Of a stretch of 64,000 bases of DNA, positions 52,245 through 61,613 are shown one piece after another. The position numbers and the translations under genes were made by a program. Under the pieces are notes generated by a model. It saw only the letters and a list, made by a program, of their open reading frames with translations, was not told the origin of the DNA and made no database searches. Numbering within the stretch: the first letter of the stretch is position 1; every line of letters starts with the position of its first letter. Source of the DNA: an uncultured Eubacterium sp. (GTDB lineage: Bacteria > Bacillota > Clostridia > Oscillospirales > Acutalibacteraceae); contig CAJUDJ010000006.1 of NCBI GenBank assembly GCA_910584985.1, forward strand, positions 9,346 through 73,345, written 5' to 3'.

Positions 52245-52988
52245 TTACCGCAGACCTTTTATCTGCTTTGCAATTTCTTCGGCAATCGCTTTAGCGCCGT
52301 TCTTATCCGGATGAACACCATCCAATGAAAACCACTGCTTATTTTCCTTTGTGAGTGCATTTATATCAATACAGACACAATCATTTTCCTTTGCCGTTTC
52401 TGCAACCACACGGCATATTTCGGAAACAACTTCCGGATTGATTCCGAATTTCGCCGCACCGTCTGTTTCGCCGTTCATATAAAACGGCTGTGCCGGCGTG
52501 CAAAGAACGATTTTCGTGTTTTCATTTTGATTTTTATAGCTTTTCACCAAAGAAACATACTGTTCCTTAAAAGCCTCGGCACCGTTCCAGTTTTCCGCTT
52601 TTGAATCATTGCTTCCAAGCATAAGCACAAGCACATCCGCATTGAAATGCAGACTTTTATTATATATTTTCTGCGCCGTATACGGCTTATTTGCATCCTG
52701 CTGAACCGTGCTTCCGTTTACGCCGAAATTTGCGGCACAATAAGAGCTGCCGAGTATTTCCCCTAACTGAACAGGATAATTGTTTTTACTCCAATTTATA
52801 ATTCCGTGGCCGTATGTGATACTGTCCCCCACACAGGCAATTTTTATTTGTCCCTGTGAAGGAACGGGATTTCTGCGAAGCCCTGAAAAACCAAAGTTAT
52901 AGAGCGCCAAAAATGCTGAAACACTCAAAACAATAAGCACTGTAAGTATAATTATAAAAATCTTTGCCGCTTTTCTTGTTTTTTTCAT
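52245..52988 (-). CDS. SGNH/GDSL hydrolase, membrane-anchored
   Basis: Predicted 247-residue protein with an N-terminal signal anchor (about 8-30) and an exported SGNH esterase domain: block I GDSITYGHG, block II around NFGVNGSTV, block III LMLGSNDSK, block V DGVHPDKNG. The catalytic Ser, Gly, Asn and His are all present. Possible substrates are acyl esters on sugars or wall polymers. Confidence 0.9.
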   Translation of the reverse strand: MKKTRKAAKIFIIILTVLIVLSVSAFLALYNFGFSGLRRNPVPSQGQIKIACVGDSITYGHGIINWSKNNYPVQLGEILGSSYCAANFGVNGSTVQQDANKPYTAQKIYNKSLHFNADVLVLMLGSNDSKAENWNGAEAFKEQYVSLVKSYKNQNENTKIVLCTPAQPFYMNGETDGAAKFGINPEVVSEICRVVAETAKENDCVCIDINALTKENKQWFSLDGVHPDKNGAKAIAEEIAKQIKGLR

Positions 52989-53035
52989 ATTATATCACCC
53001 GATTTCATTCTAACACAGTAGAAACCCTGTTGCAA

Positions 53036-53064
53036 CAAAAAAGAGCATCTCTTTCGAGATGCTC
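53036..53064 (-). terminator. Terminator of the flavoprotein gene
   Basis: GAGCATCTC and GAGATGCTC form a perfect 9-bp stem with a TTTC loop, followed by a T tract on the minus strand. Confidence 0.9.
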
Positions 53065-53070
53065 CAATCA

Positions 53071-53631
53071 TTAACCATTAATCTGCAATGCAAAGTCATA
53101 AATTTCATTTATGACTTCATTTTGCTTTATTATATCTTTAAGCTTATCTACATTCCGCACAGAAAATCTTTTAATCGGATTGATTCCGAGATGGCCGTAA
53201 TAATGGTCTATAAAATCAAGAATAACTTCATTTTCCCTTTTACTTTTACCTGCACGAACAGCTATACCTATTCCTTTAATCTCTTTATCAGTGATTAAAA
53301 TTCTGTTTTCATTTGTATCACCGAATGGGGTATTTCTGTCAAAAAATGTTTTAAGCTGTCCCGGAACATCTGCCCAATAAGACGGTGTGGCAATCACAAC
53401 ATAATCGGATGATAAAATATCTTTAACAATCATTTCAATATCATCATTTTGTACACATCTTCCGTCAATATAGCATTTTTTACAACCCTTACAGTAGCCG
53501 ATATTCATATCGGAAATATCATATTTTTTAACATTAAATTGGTTTTCTTCAAATGCATCCTTCATCTTATCAAGTAAATAAGAGCAACTTCCGTTATTAC
53601 GTGCACTGCCGTTTATTAAAACCACTTTCAT
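53071..53631 (-). CDS. Flavodoxin-fold NAD(P)H-dependent FMN reductase
   Basis: Predicted 186-residue flavoprotein. The N-terminus VVLINGSARNNGSCSYLL is the FMN phosphate-binding loop, and GCKKCYIDGRCVQNDD is the cysteine-containing motif typical of iron-sulfur-flavoprotein-like reductases. TPSYWADVPGQLKTFFDRN is the second FMN contact. Substrate unknown. It overlaps the HAD-IIB gene by 4 bases. Confidence 0.9.
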   Translation of the reverse strand: MKVVLINGSARNNGSCSYLLDKMKDAFEENQFNVKKYDISDMNIGYCKGCKKCYIDGRCVQNDDIEMIVKDILSSDYVVIATPSYWADVPGQLKTFFDRNTPFGDTNENRILITDKEIKGIGIAVRAGKSKRENEVILDFIDHYYGHLGINPIKRFSVRNVDKLKDIIKQNEVINEIYDFALQING

Positions 53632-54446
53632 ACAAATGCCTCCGCATTTTCAACAAGCCATTTTGCAACGCCGTCGTTATTATTACTATCAATAATTCCT
53701 GTAGCAATTGCCTTAAGCTCGTCAACTGCATTGGAAACTGCATAGCATTCATCTGCAATTTTAAACATATCCATATCATTCAATCCGTCGCCAAAAGCCA
53801 CGATTCTATCACAGGAAAGTAATTCTTTCAAGGTCTGAATACCATTGGCCTTTGTAGCTTTAAGCGGCATAATTTCCAACCATTGCATATCGTCATAAAT
53901 ATCCTTTTGATAAAGACAATTAAATTGATTTTTATATTTATCATAAAAAGACAGAAGATGTTTTTCGTCATAAATACAAGAAATATAAAAGATATTGCCC
54001 TTTAGTAAATTTATTTCATTTTCAACAGGATTATCACGGCTGTCACCTTTGCGTGAATCAATAAAAAGCCTTTGCCCTGCGTTGCACTTATCTTCTATAT
54101 AAGAAAATTTTTCTTTGTCATCTATAATGCTATAAATAATCGGATTTACAGAGCCATCTATTAACTCTTGAATTACATTCTTTATATCACTTTGAAAGAA
54201 ATTGGAAACCAATCTTTCGCCTGTTAAATTGTCTATAACAAATGTTCCGTTATAAACAACAAGCGGTATTTGAGCTGATATACCACTCGCTGCCCTGCGT
54301 GCAGTTGAATAGCTTCGAGCAGTAGCATAAGAAAACAGAACACCTTTCTCTGCAAGAGCATTGATTACATTGTTTGTATATTCCGATGTTGTCTGACTGC
54401 TGTTTAACAGCGTTCCGTCCAAATCCGATACATAAAGCGTTTTCAT
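53628..54446 (-). CDS. HAD-IIB (Cof-type) hydrolase
   Basis: Predicted 272-residue sugar- or flavin-phosphate phosphatase. Motif I YVSDLDGTLLNSSQ at residues 4-17; the C2 cap is in the middle; motif III/IV FGDGLNDMDMFKIAD near 217. It is the first gene of the HAD-flavoprotein pair and may feed FMN-related metabolism, but that is inference. Confidence 0.92.
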   Translation of the reverse strand: MKTLYVSDLDGTLLNSSQTTSEYTNNVINALAEKGVLFSYATARSYSTARRAASGISAQIPLVVYNGTFVIDNLTGERLVSNFFQSDIKNVIQELIDGSVNPIIYSIIDDKEKFSYIEDKCNAGQRLFIDSRKGDSRDNPVENEINLLKGNIFYISCIYDEKHLLSFYDKYKNQFNCLYQKDIYDDMQWLEIMPLKATKANGIQTLKELLSCDRIVAFGDGLNDMDMFKIADECYAVSNAVDELKAIATGIIDSNNNDGVAKWLVENAEAFV

Positions 54447-54480
54447 AATACTTCCTCCAAGCTTACATATTTACATATAC

Positions 54481-54508
54481 AAAAAACGGCTGTCTTTCGA
54501 CAGCCGTT
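54481..54508 (-). terminator. Terminator of the rpsB-tsf operon
   Basis: AACGGCTGTC and GACAGCCGTT form a 10-bp stem with a TTTC loop and a T tract on the minus strand, just after tsf. Confidence 0.92.
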
Positions 54509-54513
54509 AATTA

Positions 54514-55452
54514 TCAACCATTAATCTGCTTTGCGATTTCTTCTGCAAAGTTTTCCTGGCGCTTTTCAAGGCCTTCGCCTCTTGTCATACGGATAAAGGC
54601 TGTTGCCTTAATCTCTGTGCCAAGCTTCTTAGCAGTGTCTGCAATGTAGCCGTTTACGGAACCCTGGAAAAGGTCTGAACGAACAAATTCCTGTTCAACA
54701 AGGCAGTTTTCTTTATAATACTTGCCCATTTTGCCTGCTGCAATCTTTGTAAGAACTGCTTCGGGCTTGGAAGCCATTTTCGGATCTTCCTTCATCTGTG
54801 CTGCAAGAATTCCCTGTTCATGTTCAATAACCTCAGCCGGAACAGATGCTTCGTCAAGGTAAGCCGGATTCATTGCTGCAATCTGCATAGCAATGTTTTT
54901 GCCCATCTCATCGAATGCCGGATCCGCAGCCTTAGCTTCATCGGCAACATCAAAACCAACCATAACACCAACGGAACCGCCGCCGTGAACATAAGTGGAA
55001 ACCACACCGTTCATAACCTCAAAACGGCGGATTTTCATATTCTCGCCGATAGCAAGAATTAAATCATTCAGCGTTTCGGTTACAGTTCTGCCTGTGCCCA
55101 TATATTCAGCCTCTGCAAGCTCCTCAACTGTGCTTACGCCGGTTGCGATAACTGTTTTTGCACAATCTGTTACAAAGTTTACAAACTTTTCATTTTTCGC
55201 AACGAAATCTGTTTCTGAGTTTACCTCAATTACAACACCCTTTTTTGCAGCTGCATCTGCATAAGAGAGAACAACACCCTCTGCTGCAATTCTGGCAGCC
55301 TTTTTCTGTGCTGCGGCAAGACCTCTTTCACGAAGGAAGTCGATAGCCTTGTCCATATCGCCGTTTGCTTCTGTAAGAGCTTTTTTACATTCCATCATAC
55401 CAACGCCTGTTTTTTCACGAAGCGCTTTAACATCCTGAGCTGTAAATGCCAT
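54514..55452 (-). CDS. tsf: Elongation factor Ts
   Basis: Guanine-nucleotide exchange factor for EF-Tu, 312 residues. The UBA-like N-terminus MAFTAQDVKALREKTGVGMMECKKAL and the core VNSETDFVAKNEKF are diagnostic. The start at 55452 follows GGAGGA. It is 42 bases after rpsB. A terminator after it ends the operon instead of running on into pyrH as is common. Confidence 0.97.
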   Translation of the reverse strand: MAFTAQDVKALREKTGVGMMECKKALTEANGDMDKAIDFLRERGLAAAQKKAARIAAEGVVLSYADAAAKKGVVIEVNSETDFVAKNEKFVNFVTDCAKTVIATGVSTVEELAEAEYMGTGRTVTETLNDLILAIGENMKIRRFEVMNGVVSTYVHGGGSVGVMVGFDVADEAKAADPAFDEMGKNIAMQIAAMNPAYLDEASVPAEVIEHEQGILAAQMKEDPKMASKPEAVLTKIAAGKMGKYYKENCLVEQEFVRSDLFQGSVNGYIADTAKKLGTEIKATAFIRMTRGEGLEKRQENFAEEIAKQING

Positions 55453-55494
55453 ATTTATTCCTCCATATTCCAATATAAATTATAAGATTTTTAA

Positions 55495-56241
55495 TTATTC
55501 AGCTGCTTCCTCTGCTGCTTCTTCAGCCGGTTCTTCTGCTGTATCAGCAGTATCCTGACCATCACGGCCCTCAATAACAGCGTTTGCAATTGCACCCGCA
55601 ATCAGCTTCACTGCACGGATTGCATCGTCATTGCCCGGAATTACATAATCAATTTCATCAGGATCGCAGTTTGTATCAACAATAGCAACAATCGGAAGAC
55701 CGAGTTTAATTGCTTCAGATACGGCAATTCTTTCCTTGCGCGGATCAACAATGAACATTGCATCCGGAACTTTCTTCATTTCTGTAATACCGCCAAGATA
55801 CTTTTCAAGCTTTTCGATTTCAAGTTCAAGGCCTGCAACTTCCTTTTTCGGAAGAAGATCAAAGGTGCCGTCCTCCTGCATTTTCTTAAGCTGAGCAAGA
55901 CGAGCAACACGGCCGCGGATGGTTTTGAAGTTTGTGAGCATACCGCCGAGCCAGCGTGCATTTACGAAAGGCATATCACAGCGCTCTGCTTCTTCCTTAA
56001 CAGATTCCTGAGCCTGTTTCTTTGTGCCAACGAAAATTATTGAGCCGCCCTCTGCTGCAAGATTGCGAACGAACATATAAGCCTCGTCAAGCTTCTTAAC
56101 TGTTTTCTGAAGATCGATGATATAAATGCCGTTACGCTCTGTGAAGATGTAATCAGCCATTTTAGGGTTCCATCTTCTTGTCTGGTGTCCGAAATGAACA
56201 CCTGCTTCTAAAAGCTGTTTCATAGAAACTACATTTGCCAT
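55495..56241 (-). CDS. rpsB: 30S ribosomal protein S2
   Basis: S2, 248 residues, needed for 30S assembly and S1 binding. [22 protein letters not shown] at the start and [17 protein letters not shown] near 95 are diagnostic. The C-terminus ends in an acidic, alanine-rich tail ([13 protein letters not shown]). I use the ATG at 56241 after AAGGAGG; the frame extension to 56283 overlaps the leader structure. Confidence 0.97.
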   Translation of the reverse strand: MANVVSMKQLLEAGVHFGHQTRRWNPKMADYIFTERNGIYIIDLQKTVKKLDEAYMFVRNLAAEGGSIIFVGTKKQAQESVKEEAERCDMPFVNARWLGGMLTNFKTIRGRVARLAQLKKMQEDGTFDLLPKKEVAGLELEIEKLEKYLGGITEMKKVPDAMFIVDPRKERIAVSEAIKLGLPIVAIVDTNCDPDEIDYVIPGNDDAIRAVKLIAGAIANAVIEGRDGQDTADTAEEPAEEAAEEAAE

Positions 56242-56270
56242 TTTTATTTCCTCCTTTAAGGTTTTTCCTC

Positions 56271-56327
56271 CATTCTGTTTCATGGCATAACCCCGAACAA
56301 ATTCACCTTGGGATTGAAAACAGAATG
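56271..56327 (-). promoter_or_regulatory. Structured leader of rpsB, candidate autoregulatory RNA
   Basis: Between promoter and start codon the minus-strand RNA can fold into an 11-bp outer stem (56316-56327 with 56271-56281, CATTCTGTTT pairing with AAACAGAATG) enclosing a 6-bp inner stem (56310-56315 with 56289-56294) and a 15-base loop. The outer 3' arm abuts a GGAGG. Such leaders often bind their own ribosomal protein. Confidence 0.55.
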
Positions 56328-56352
56328 TGCGTATTCTTGCGAATGCTGAATT

Positions 56353-56381
56353 ATTTTAGCACAGCCGTTATCAGAAATCAA
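56353..56381 (-). promoter_or_regulatory. rpsB-tsf promoter
   Basis: Minus-strand TTGATT (56376-56381), a 17-base spacer and TAAAAT (56353-56358), giving an untranslated leader of about 105 bases. Confidence 0.7.
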
Positions 56382-56407
56382 GAAAAATTTGGCTTTTTAT
56401 TTAAAAT

Positions 56408-57127
56408 TTATATATAAAGGCTTTTCACCTGCTGCCGGGCAAGAATTTCAAGGCTGTTATCAAGCGGCGAAAGCTCTGCCTGCCCGTATTTATTAAGCAA
56501 TGCCTTTTCAATAAGCATATCGGCAAAACCGGGATTTTTCGGCAAAATCGGCCCGTGGCAGTAAGTGCCGAAGGTGTTTTTATATCTTACACCCTCTGTT
56601 TTATCCTTTCCGTTATTTCCGAAGCCTTTAATAATTTTTCCAAGCGGTTTTAGATTTCCGCAGAGATAGGTTCTGCCGGAATGATTTTCAAAGCCGATAA
56701 TCTTCATTTTATCGGCCGTTTTAAAAGCATAGTTTCCGATAAGGCGTTTTTCACCACCAACCGTGTAAAAATCAAGCGCACCGATAAATTTCATCCGTTC
56801 GCCGCTGTGCGTTTCATAATATTGCCCAAGCAACTGAAAGCCGCCGCATATTGCCAGCAGCACCGTGCCTTTTTCAATTTCGTTTTTTATCAAATCATCG
56901 GCACCGCCGCCCAAATCTTTAAGAATTAAAGACTGCTCAAAATCCTGCCCGCCGCCGATAAAAATAATATCATAATCATTTTCACCAAGCAGTTTTGCTG
57001 AATCAAGATGATAAATATTACATCCGATTCCCCGCCATTTCATTCTTTTTTCGAGGCAAAGAATATTTCCGCTGTCGCCGTAAAGATTAAGCAGTTCAGG
57101 ATAAAGATGTGCAATTTTAAGTTTCAT
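56408..57127 (-). CDS. gatD: Lipid II isoglutaminyl synthase, glutaminase subunit GatD
   Basis: Class-I glutamine amidotransferase of 239 residues that supplies ammonia to MurT for amidating D-Glu of lipid II. The nucleophile Cys is in LLAICGGFQLLGQYY near residue 94, and the catalytic His is in TYCHGPILPKNP. The N-terminus LYPELLNLYGDSGNIL is typical. It overlaps murT by 4 bases. Confidence 0.95.
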   Translation of the reverse strand: MKLKIAHLYPELLNLYGDSGNILCLEKRMKWRGIGCNIYHLDSAKLLGENDYDIIFIGGGQDFEQSLILKDLGGGADDLIKNEIEKGTVLLAICGGFQLLGQYYETHSGERMKFIGALDFYTVGGEKRLIGNYAFKTADKMKIIGFENHSGRTYLCGNLKPLGKIIKGFGNNGKDKTEGVRYKNTFGTYCHGPILPKNPGFADMLIEKALLNKYGQAELSPLDNSLEILARQQVKSLYI

Positions 57128-58428
57128 TTCCAGAATTCATCCTTTTTGTGTTTTTGTGCAAGATAGGGTCGAAGCGCCATCATTGCCGTGTATGTGGGAA
57201 TGATTACTGTGTTTTCCTCATCCGCAAGTGCGTAAAATTCATTATAATCCGAAATAATTTTCGGCGAATATCCCTCATATTTCAGGCGCAGCGCCATATC
57301 ACCCGAACGGATTCCGAATGCATAAATATTCTCCACATTTTCACCGATTTCAATATCTGCATCCCATATCCATGAAACATCACAGCCATCGGCAGGATTA
57401 TCATTGAGCACAAAAATAAGATTTTGAATTTCAAGCGTTCGGATATAATGCATCGTCTGTGTGAAGCCGGCGGGATTTTTCACCAGCAGCATTTTTGTTG
57501 TGCCGAAATTTTCCATTCTGCCGAAAGCACCGCCGAAATTTGCAAGCGAGCTTTCAAGCGTTTTCATATCTATGCCGAGAACAGAAAGCACCGCTGCCGC
57601 ACCGATTGAGTTATAGATATTGTATGCACCGCCGAGATTGATTCTGAAAACAGAGCTTTTTCCGTTTAAATTAACAAACACAGAGGAATAATCCGCCTGT
57701 GCTTCGATAAGTGCATCTGCCGAAAAAGCAGGCTTTTCCCTGTGATAGCCGCAGCCCTCGCAGTAAAAATCGCCAAGCTGACTGTAGGTTCGGCTTCGGT
57801 ATTTATAAGGCGATCTGCAGAAAATGCAGTAGTCCGTATCACTTCTTCCGCCCATCTGAAAAGGAATGTTCACGCCGTAGGAAACATATCGGTTACCCAG
57901 TGCGGAAAGGCTGAAGGTAAGCGGGTCATCGGCATTCAGCACAAGTGTACAATCCGGCATTTGCTCAGCCCCTGTGCGAATTGCCGAAAGCGTTGCGGAA
58001 ACCTCTCCGTATCTGTCCAGCTGATCACGGAAAATATTTGTAACAAGCAGGATTTCCGCATCTATATAAAGGCTCACCTTTTTCAGCGCATTTTCATCGC
58101 ATTCAAGCAGCGCATATTCTTTTCTGCATTTTCCGAAAACAGAGGAATTTACAATAAACGCCGTTGTAATCCCTGTTATCAGATTTGCGCCGGAGCGATT
58201 CATAAAATAACTTTTTCCGCTTTCCCGAAGCCCCTCCTCTATCATTCTGGCAGAGGTGGTTTTTCCGTTTGTGCCTGTTACCATAATAACTTTTACCCCT
58301 CGTGAAAGCTTTGCTAAAATATTCTTTTTCAGGCAAAGTGCAATTCTTCCGGGCAGTGTGGTTGCCCCTCTTTTTAAAATTTTCAACAGTTTTTCAGCCG
58401 TTTTGGCAATCATCATAGCAATAATCAT
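57124..58428 (-). CDS. murT: Lipid II isoglutaminyl synthase, MurT subunit
   Basis: Mur-ligase-type protein of 434 residues: ATP-binding GTNGKTTSARM near residue 53, a central domain with a four-cysteine zinc ribbon (CIFCRSPY and CEGCGYHR), and the C-terminal MurT domain (VLNDNPADGCDVSWIWD). It acts with GatD on lipid II at the membrane, a modification of many Firmicutes and Actinobacteria. The start may be the first ATG or the fifth or sixth codon. Confidence 0.95.
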   Translation of the reverse strand: MIIAMMIAKTAEKLLKILKRGATTLPGRIALCLKKNILAKLSRGVKVIMVTGTNGKTTSARMIEEGLRESGKSYFMNRSGANLITGITTAFIVNSSVFGKCRKEYALLECDENALKKVSLYIDAEILLVTNIFRDQLDRYGEVSATLSAIRTGAEQMPDCTLVLNADDPLTFSLSALGNRYVSYGVNIPFQMGGRSDTDYCIFCRSPYKYRSRTYSQLGDFYCEGCGYHREKPAFSADALIEAQADYSSVFVNLNGKSSVFRINLGGAYNIYNSIGAAAVLSVLGIDMKTLESSLANFGGAFGRMENFGTTKMLLVKNPAGFTQTMHYIRTLEIQNLIFVLNDNPADGCDVSWIWDADIEIGENVENIYAFGIRSGDMALRLKYEGYSPKIISDYNEFYALADEENTVIIPTYTAMMALRPYLAQKHKKDEFWK

Positions 58429-58439
58429 ATTAAATTATA

Positions 58440-58467
58440 TTGATTATAAAAAAATTTATGATAAAAT
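58440..58467 (+). promoter_or_regulatory. Promoter of the inositol monophosphatase unit
   Basis: TTGATT (58440-58445), a 16-base spacer and TAAAAT (58462-58467), close to the start at 58484. Confidence 0.55.
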
Positions 58468-58483
58468 AGCCTTGGTGATTAAA

Positions 58484-59260
58484 ATGCTTGATAAAATAAT
58501 GGAAGCTGTTAAAAAAGCCGGCGAAATCTATAAAAGTGCCGCAGGAAATTTAGGAATTGAAAGCAAAGGATCTGCCGTTAATCTTGTAACACAATACGAT
58601 AAAAAAATACAGGATTTTCTGTTTTCCGAGCTTTCAGAAATCCTTCCCGGCTGCTCATTCCTTGGGGAAGAGGGCGAGGGTAATAAAGCGCTTTCTGACG
58701 GATACTGCTTTATTATTGACCCGATAGACGGAACAACAAACTTTATAAAAGGCTTTCAGCACAGTGCCATCTCTGTTGGTCTTGCCAAAGACAAAGAGCT
58801 TATCCTCGGTGTTGTGCTTGACCCGGATTTAAATAATTTATATTATGCTGAAAAAGGAAAAGGCGCCTATCTGAACGGCAAAAGAATTCATGTTTCAGAC
58901 TGTAATATGCAAAACAGCCTTGTGCTGTTCGGCACCTGCCCCTATGATCATGAGCTTGCCGAAAAAACCTTTGCACTTACCAAACAGGTGTTTTACAAGG
59001 CAATCGAAATACGGCGCGGCGGCAGTGCGGCACTGGATATATGCTATGTTGCAGCAGGCAAGGCGGATTTATACTATGAGCTGATTCTCCGCCCGTGGGA
59101 TTTTGCAGGCGCAACCGTTATTCTTAAGGAAGCAGGCGGCATTTGCAAAACACTTGAAAAAGAAGAAATAGACTGTGGAAAAATCAGCTCCTATATGTGT
59201 TCAAACGGAATAAACACAGAAGAATTTTTTGAAATTGCCGATGACATATTACAGCTTTAA
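58484..59260 (+). CDS. Inositol monophosphatase family protein (SuhB-like)
   Basis: Magnesium-dependent phosphatase of 258 residues. Metal-binding motifs FLGEEGEG, IDPIDGTTNF and WDFAGATVIL are all present. Substrates of this family include inositol phosphates, fructose-1,6-bisphosphate and PAP. Start is the ATG at 58484, preceded by GGTGA at good spacing; the frame is open far upstream but that part overlaps murT on the other strand. It overlaps the next gene by 20 bases. Confidence 0.92.
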   Translation: MLDKIMEAVKKAGEIYKSAAGNLGIESKGSAVNLVTQYDKKIQDFLFSELSEILPGCSFLGEEGEGNKALSDGYCFIIDPIDGTTNFIKGFQHSAISVGLAKDKELILGVVLDPDLNNLYYAEKGKGAYLNGKRIHVSDCNMQNSLVLFGTCPYDHELAEKTFALTKQVFYKAIEIRRGGSAALDICYVAAGKADLYYELILRPWDFAGATVILKEAGGICKTLEKEEIDCGKISSYMCSNGINTEEFFEIADDILQL

Positions 59261-60119
59261 TCAATATTTAAAGGACACCTTCGGCTGCAAAATTTATAAA
59301 ACAAGCATAAATGCAGGCTTTACCTGTCCGAACCGAGACGGCACGCTCGGCACAGGCGGCTGCATTTTCTGCTCGGCAGGCGGCAGCGGCGATTTTGCCG
59401 AAAACGCCCTGCTTTCCGTAACAGAACAGATTGAAAACGGAAAAAAGCGTGTTGAACAAAAAATCAAAAGCGGAAAATACATTGCGTATTTTCAGGCATT
59501 TACAAACACTTATGCTCCTGTTGATGTGCTAAAGGAAAAATTTTCCGAAGCAATAACACATCCAGATATTGTCGGCATGTCTGTTGCCACACGACCCGAC
59601 TGCCTGCCTGATCAGGTTATTGAGCTGCTCAAAAATTTGAATAACACAAAGCCTGTTTTTGTTGAACTCGGCCTGCAGACCATTCACGAAGAATCAGCCG
59701 AATATATCAGGCGCGGCTATACGCTTGATGTATATGACAATGCACTAAAAAAACTAAAAGCAGCCGGCATAAATGTTGTTACACATATTATTCTCGGTCT
59801 GCCCGGTGAAACAAAAAGCGATATGCTACAATCTGTTGATTATGTTTGCAAAGCAGGCACAAACGGCATAAAGCTTCAGCTGCTTCATGTTTTGAAAGGC
59901 ACGGACCTTGCAGCAGATTATCTGCAGGGAAAATTTGAAACGCTTTCGCTTGAAGAATATACGGAAATCATTAAAGCCTGTGTTGCAATTATACCGAAAC
60001 ATGTGGTAATACACCGCCTTACGGGAGACGGTGCAAAAAAGGACCTTATCGCCCCGCTCTGGAGCGCAGACAAAAAGAAGGTATTAAACAGAATTAACAA
60101 AAAACTTAATGAAATATAA
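59241..60119 (+). CDS. TIGR01212-family radical SAM protein (YhcC/YtqA-like)
   Basis: Predicted 292-residue radical SAM enzyme with an Elp3-like fold. The cluster motif CPNRDGTLGTGGCIFC lies near residues 25-40, with a long spacer typical of TIGR01212. Other typical parts are YFQAFTNTYAP and VVTHIILGLPGETKSDM. Function is uncertain, probably a tRNA- or wall-related modification. Its start overlaps the IMPase end, so it is coupled to it. Confidence 0.88.
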   Translation: MTYYSFNQYLKDTFGCKIYKTSINAGFTCPNRDGTLGTGGCIFCSAGGSGDFAENALLSVTEQIENGKKRVEQKIKSGKYIAYFQAFTNTYAPVDVLKEKFSEAITHPDIVGMSVATRPDCLPDQVIELLKNLNNTKPVFVELGLQTIHEESAEYIRRGYTLDVYDNALKKLKAAGINVVTHIILGLPGETKSDMLQSVDYVCKAGTNGIKLQLLHVLKGTDLAADYLQGKFETLSLEEYTEIIKACVAIIPKHVVIHRLTGDGAKKDLIAPLWSADKKKVLNRINKKLNEI

Positions 60120-60193
60120 TTTTTTACGGAAATAAAACAACTTCCATACCATAGCGAGAGTATTTTCCGGTTAAATTTTTGCTGAATTGACAA

Positions 60194-60226
60194 AAACAGC
60201 CTGATTGTTTATCAGGCCGTTTTTTT
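60194..60226. terminator. Bidirectional intrinsic terminator
   Basis: GCCTGAT and ATCAGGC form a 7-bp stem with a 5-base loop, with T7 on the plus side and TTTTT after the stem on the minus side, ending both the radical SAM gene and the fucosidase. Confidence 0.88.
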
Positions 60227-60227
60227 A

Positions 60228-61613
60228 CTATTCATAAAAACCTATTTCAGAAATAAGAGGATTACTTCTGCTTTGGCGCACCACAAGCCTTACGCCCACA
60301 CATTTCATACCTTTAAGCTTGATTATTTTGCATGAACCAATAATTGTTTTTGAAGCAACCTTTTTGAATTTGCCGTTTTTCTTTTTAACATACAGATCAA
60401 AGGCTTCCACCCTTTGTGATTTTCTTATATCCTCCTTAAGGATAACATATTTTAATTTCCGCTCACGGTCAAAAGGAAAATCAATAAAACCATCCTGCTC
60501 CGTAAATGCACCGGGGCTTTGAATCAGAATAGGATTTGCTGTCATTTCTTTGATTTTTCTTCCGAGGCTTTTAAGCGCTTTCACATCCTTATGGTGGATA
60601 ACACCTTTATCTGTTGGCGGCACATTCAGAAGAAGAGTACAGTTGTTTCCGACCGAAGCAAGATAAAGCTGAAACAGTTTTCTGCCGCTTTTCACCGTTA
60701 TATTTTCATTTCTGCTGTAAAACCAGCCCTTTCTTATGGAAACATCCACCTCGGCAGGATACCAGCAAAGCCCGCTGCTCTTTTCAAGCACCTTTCTGCT
60801 GCCCAAATCCTCATCTGTTGATGTCAAGCTTTTCAGCTTTACACTTTCGTTTTCCGTATGCTGACTGTTTTCACTTACGGTTTCTGCTCTGCACAAAGTA
60901 TCCGGAACAACTGCAAATTCCGATTTTCTTGTTTTTCCGCCCTCATTGCCTACCCAGCGTATATCAGGGCCGCATATTGCAATATTTGCTTTTGGCTGAA
61001 GCTGTCTGATAAGCGCATAATACCGTTCCCAGTCATATTCAAAGGCACGGGCATTTGCACCCTTTGCCCCGTCAAACCAAACTTCATTGATTTCACCGTA
61101 ATTTGTAAGAAGTTCTGTAAGCTGATTGCAAAAATAATCGTTATATGCTTCAGTGCCGTATCTTTCATCATGCATATCCCACGGTGAAAGATAAACACCA
61201 AAGTAAAGGTTTTCTTCTTTACAGGCATCAGACACCATTTTTACAATATCACCGGCAAAACCTGAATGTTTTACAGAAAATTCAGTGTATGCAGACGGCC
61301 ACAGGCAGAAACCATCGTGGTGTTTGCAGGTTAAAATCACACCTGATGCCCCTGCAGCCTTAACGCTTTTCACCCATTGCTGCGCATTTATCTTTCTGAT
61401 TGTGAAATCAGATGCTTTTTCCGCACCTGTTCCCCATTCCCTTGCCGTTGCAGTGTTCATTCCAAAGTGCATAAAGCAGTAAAACGGATTCTGAGAAAGT
61501 CTGTATTGATTTTCAGTAGGCACAACGGAAATATACCGCTGCACCTCTTCATTATTCAATGGATAGCCGTTATTATAATTCGTCCAGTTTTTATCAAATT
61601 TATCAGCCATCAT
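60228..61613 (-). CDS. Alpha-L-fucosidase, GH29
   Basis: Predicted 461-residue retaining fucosidase. The GH29 barrel has FMHFGMNTATAREWG near residue 48, LTCKHHDGFCLWPS near 95 and the nucleophile Asp in EVWFDGAKG near 180. A C-terminal beta-sandwich region follows (about 350-461). There is no signal peptide, so it should act inside the cell on imported glycans. The start shares bases with the mannosidase stop (AAATGATGG). Confidence 0.9.
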   Translation of the reverse strand: MMADKFDKNWTNYNNGYPLNNEEVQRYISVVPTENQYRLSQNPFYCFMHFGMNTATAREWGTGAEKASDFTIRKINAQQWVKSVKAAGASGVILTCKHHDGFCLWPSAYTEFSVKHSGFAGDIVKMVSDACKEENLYFGVYLSPWDMHDERYGTEAYNDYFCNQLTELLTNYGEINEVWFDGAKGANARAFEYDWERYYALIRQLQPKANIAICGPDIRWVGNEGGKTRKSEFAVVPDTLCRAETVSENSQHTENESVKLKSLTSTDEDLGSRKVLEKSSGLCWYPAEVDVSIRKGWFYSRNENITVKSGRKLFQLYLASVGNNCTLLLNVPPTDKGVIHHKDVKALKSLGRKIKEMTANPILIQSPGAFTEQDGFIDFPFDRERKLKYVILKEDIRKSQRVEAFDLYVKKKNGKFKKVASKTIIGSCKIIKLKGMKCVGVRLVVRQSRSNPLISEIGFYE

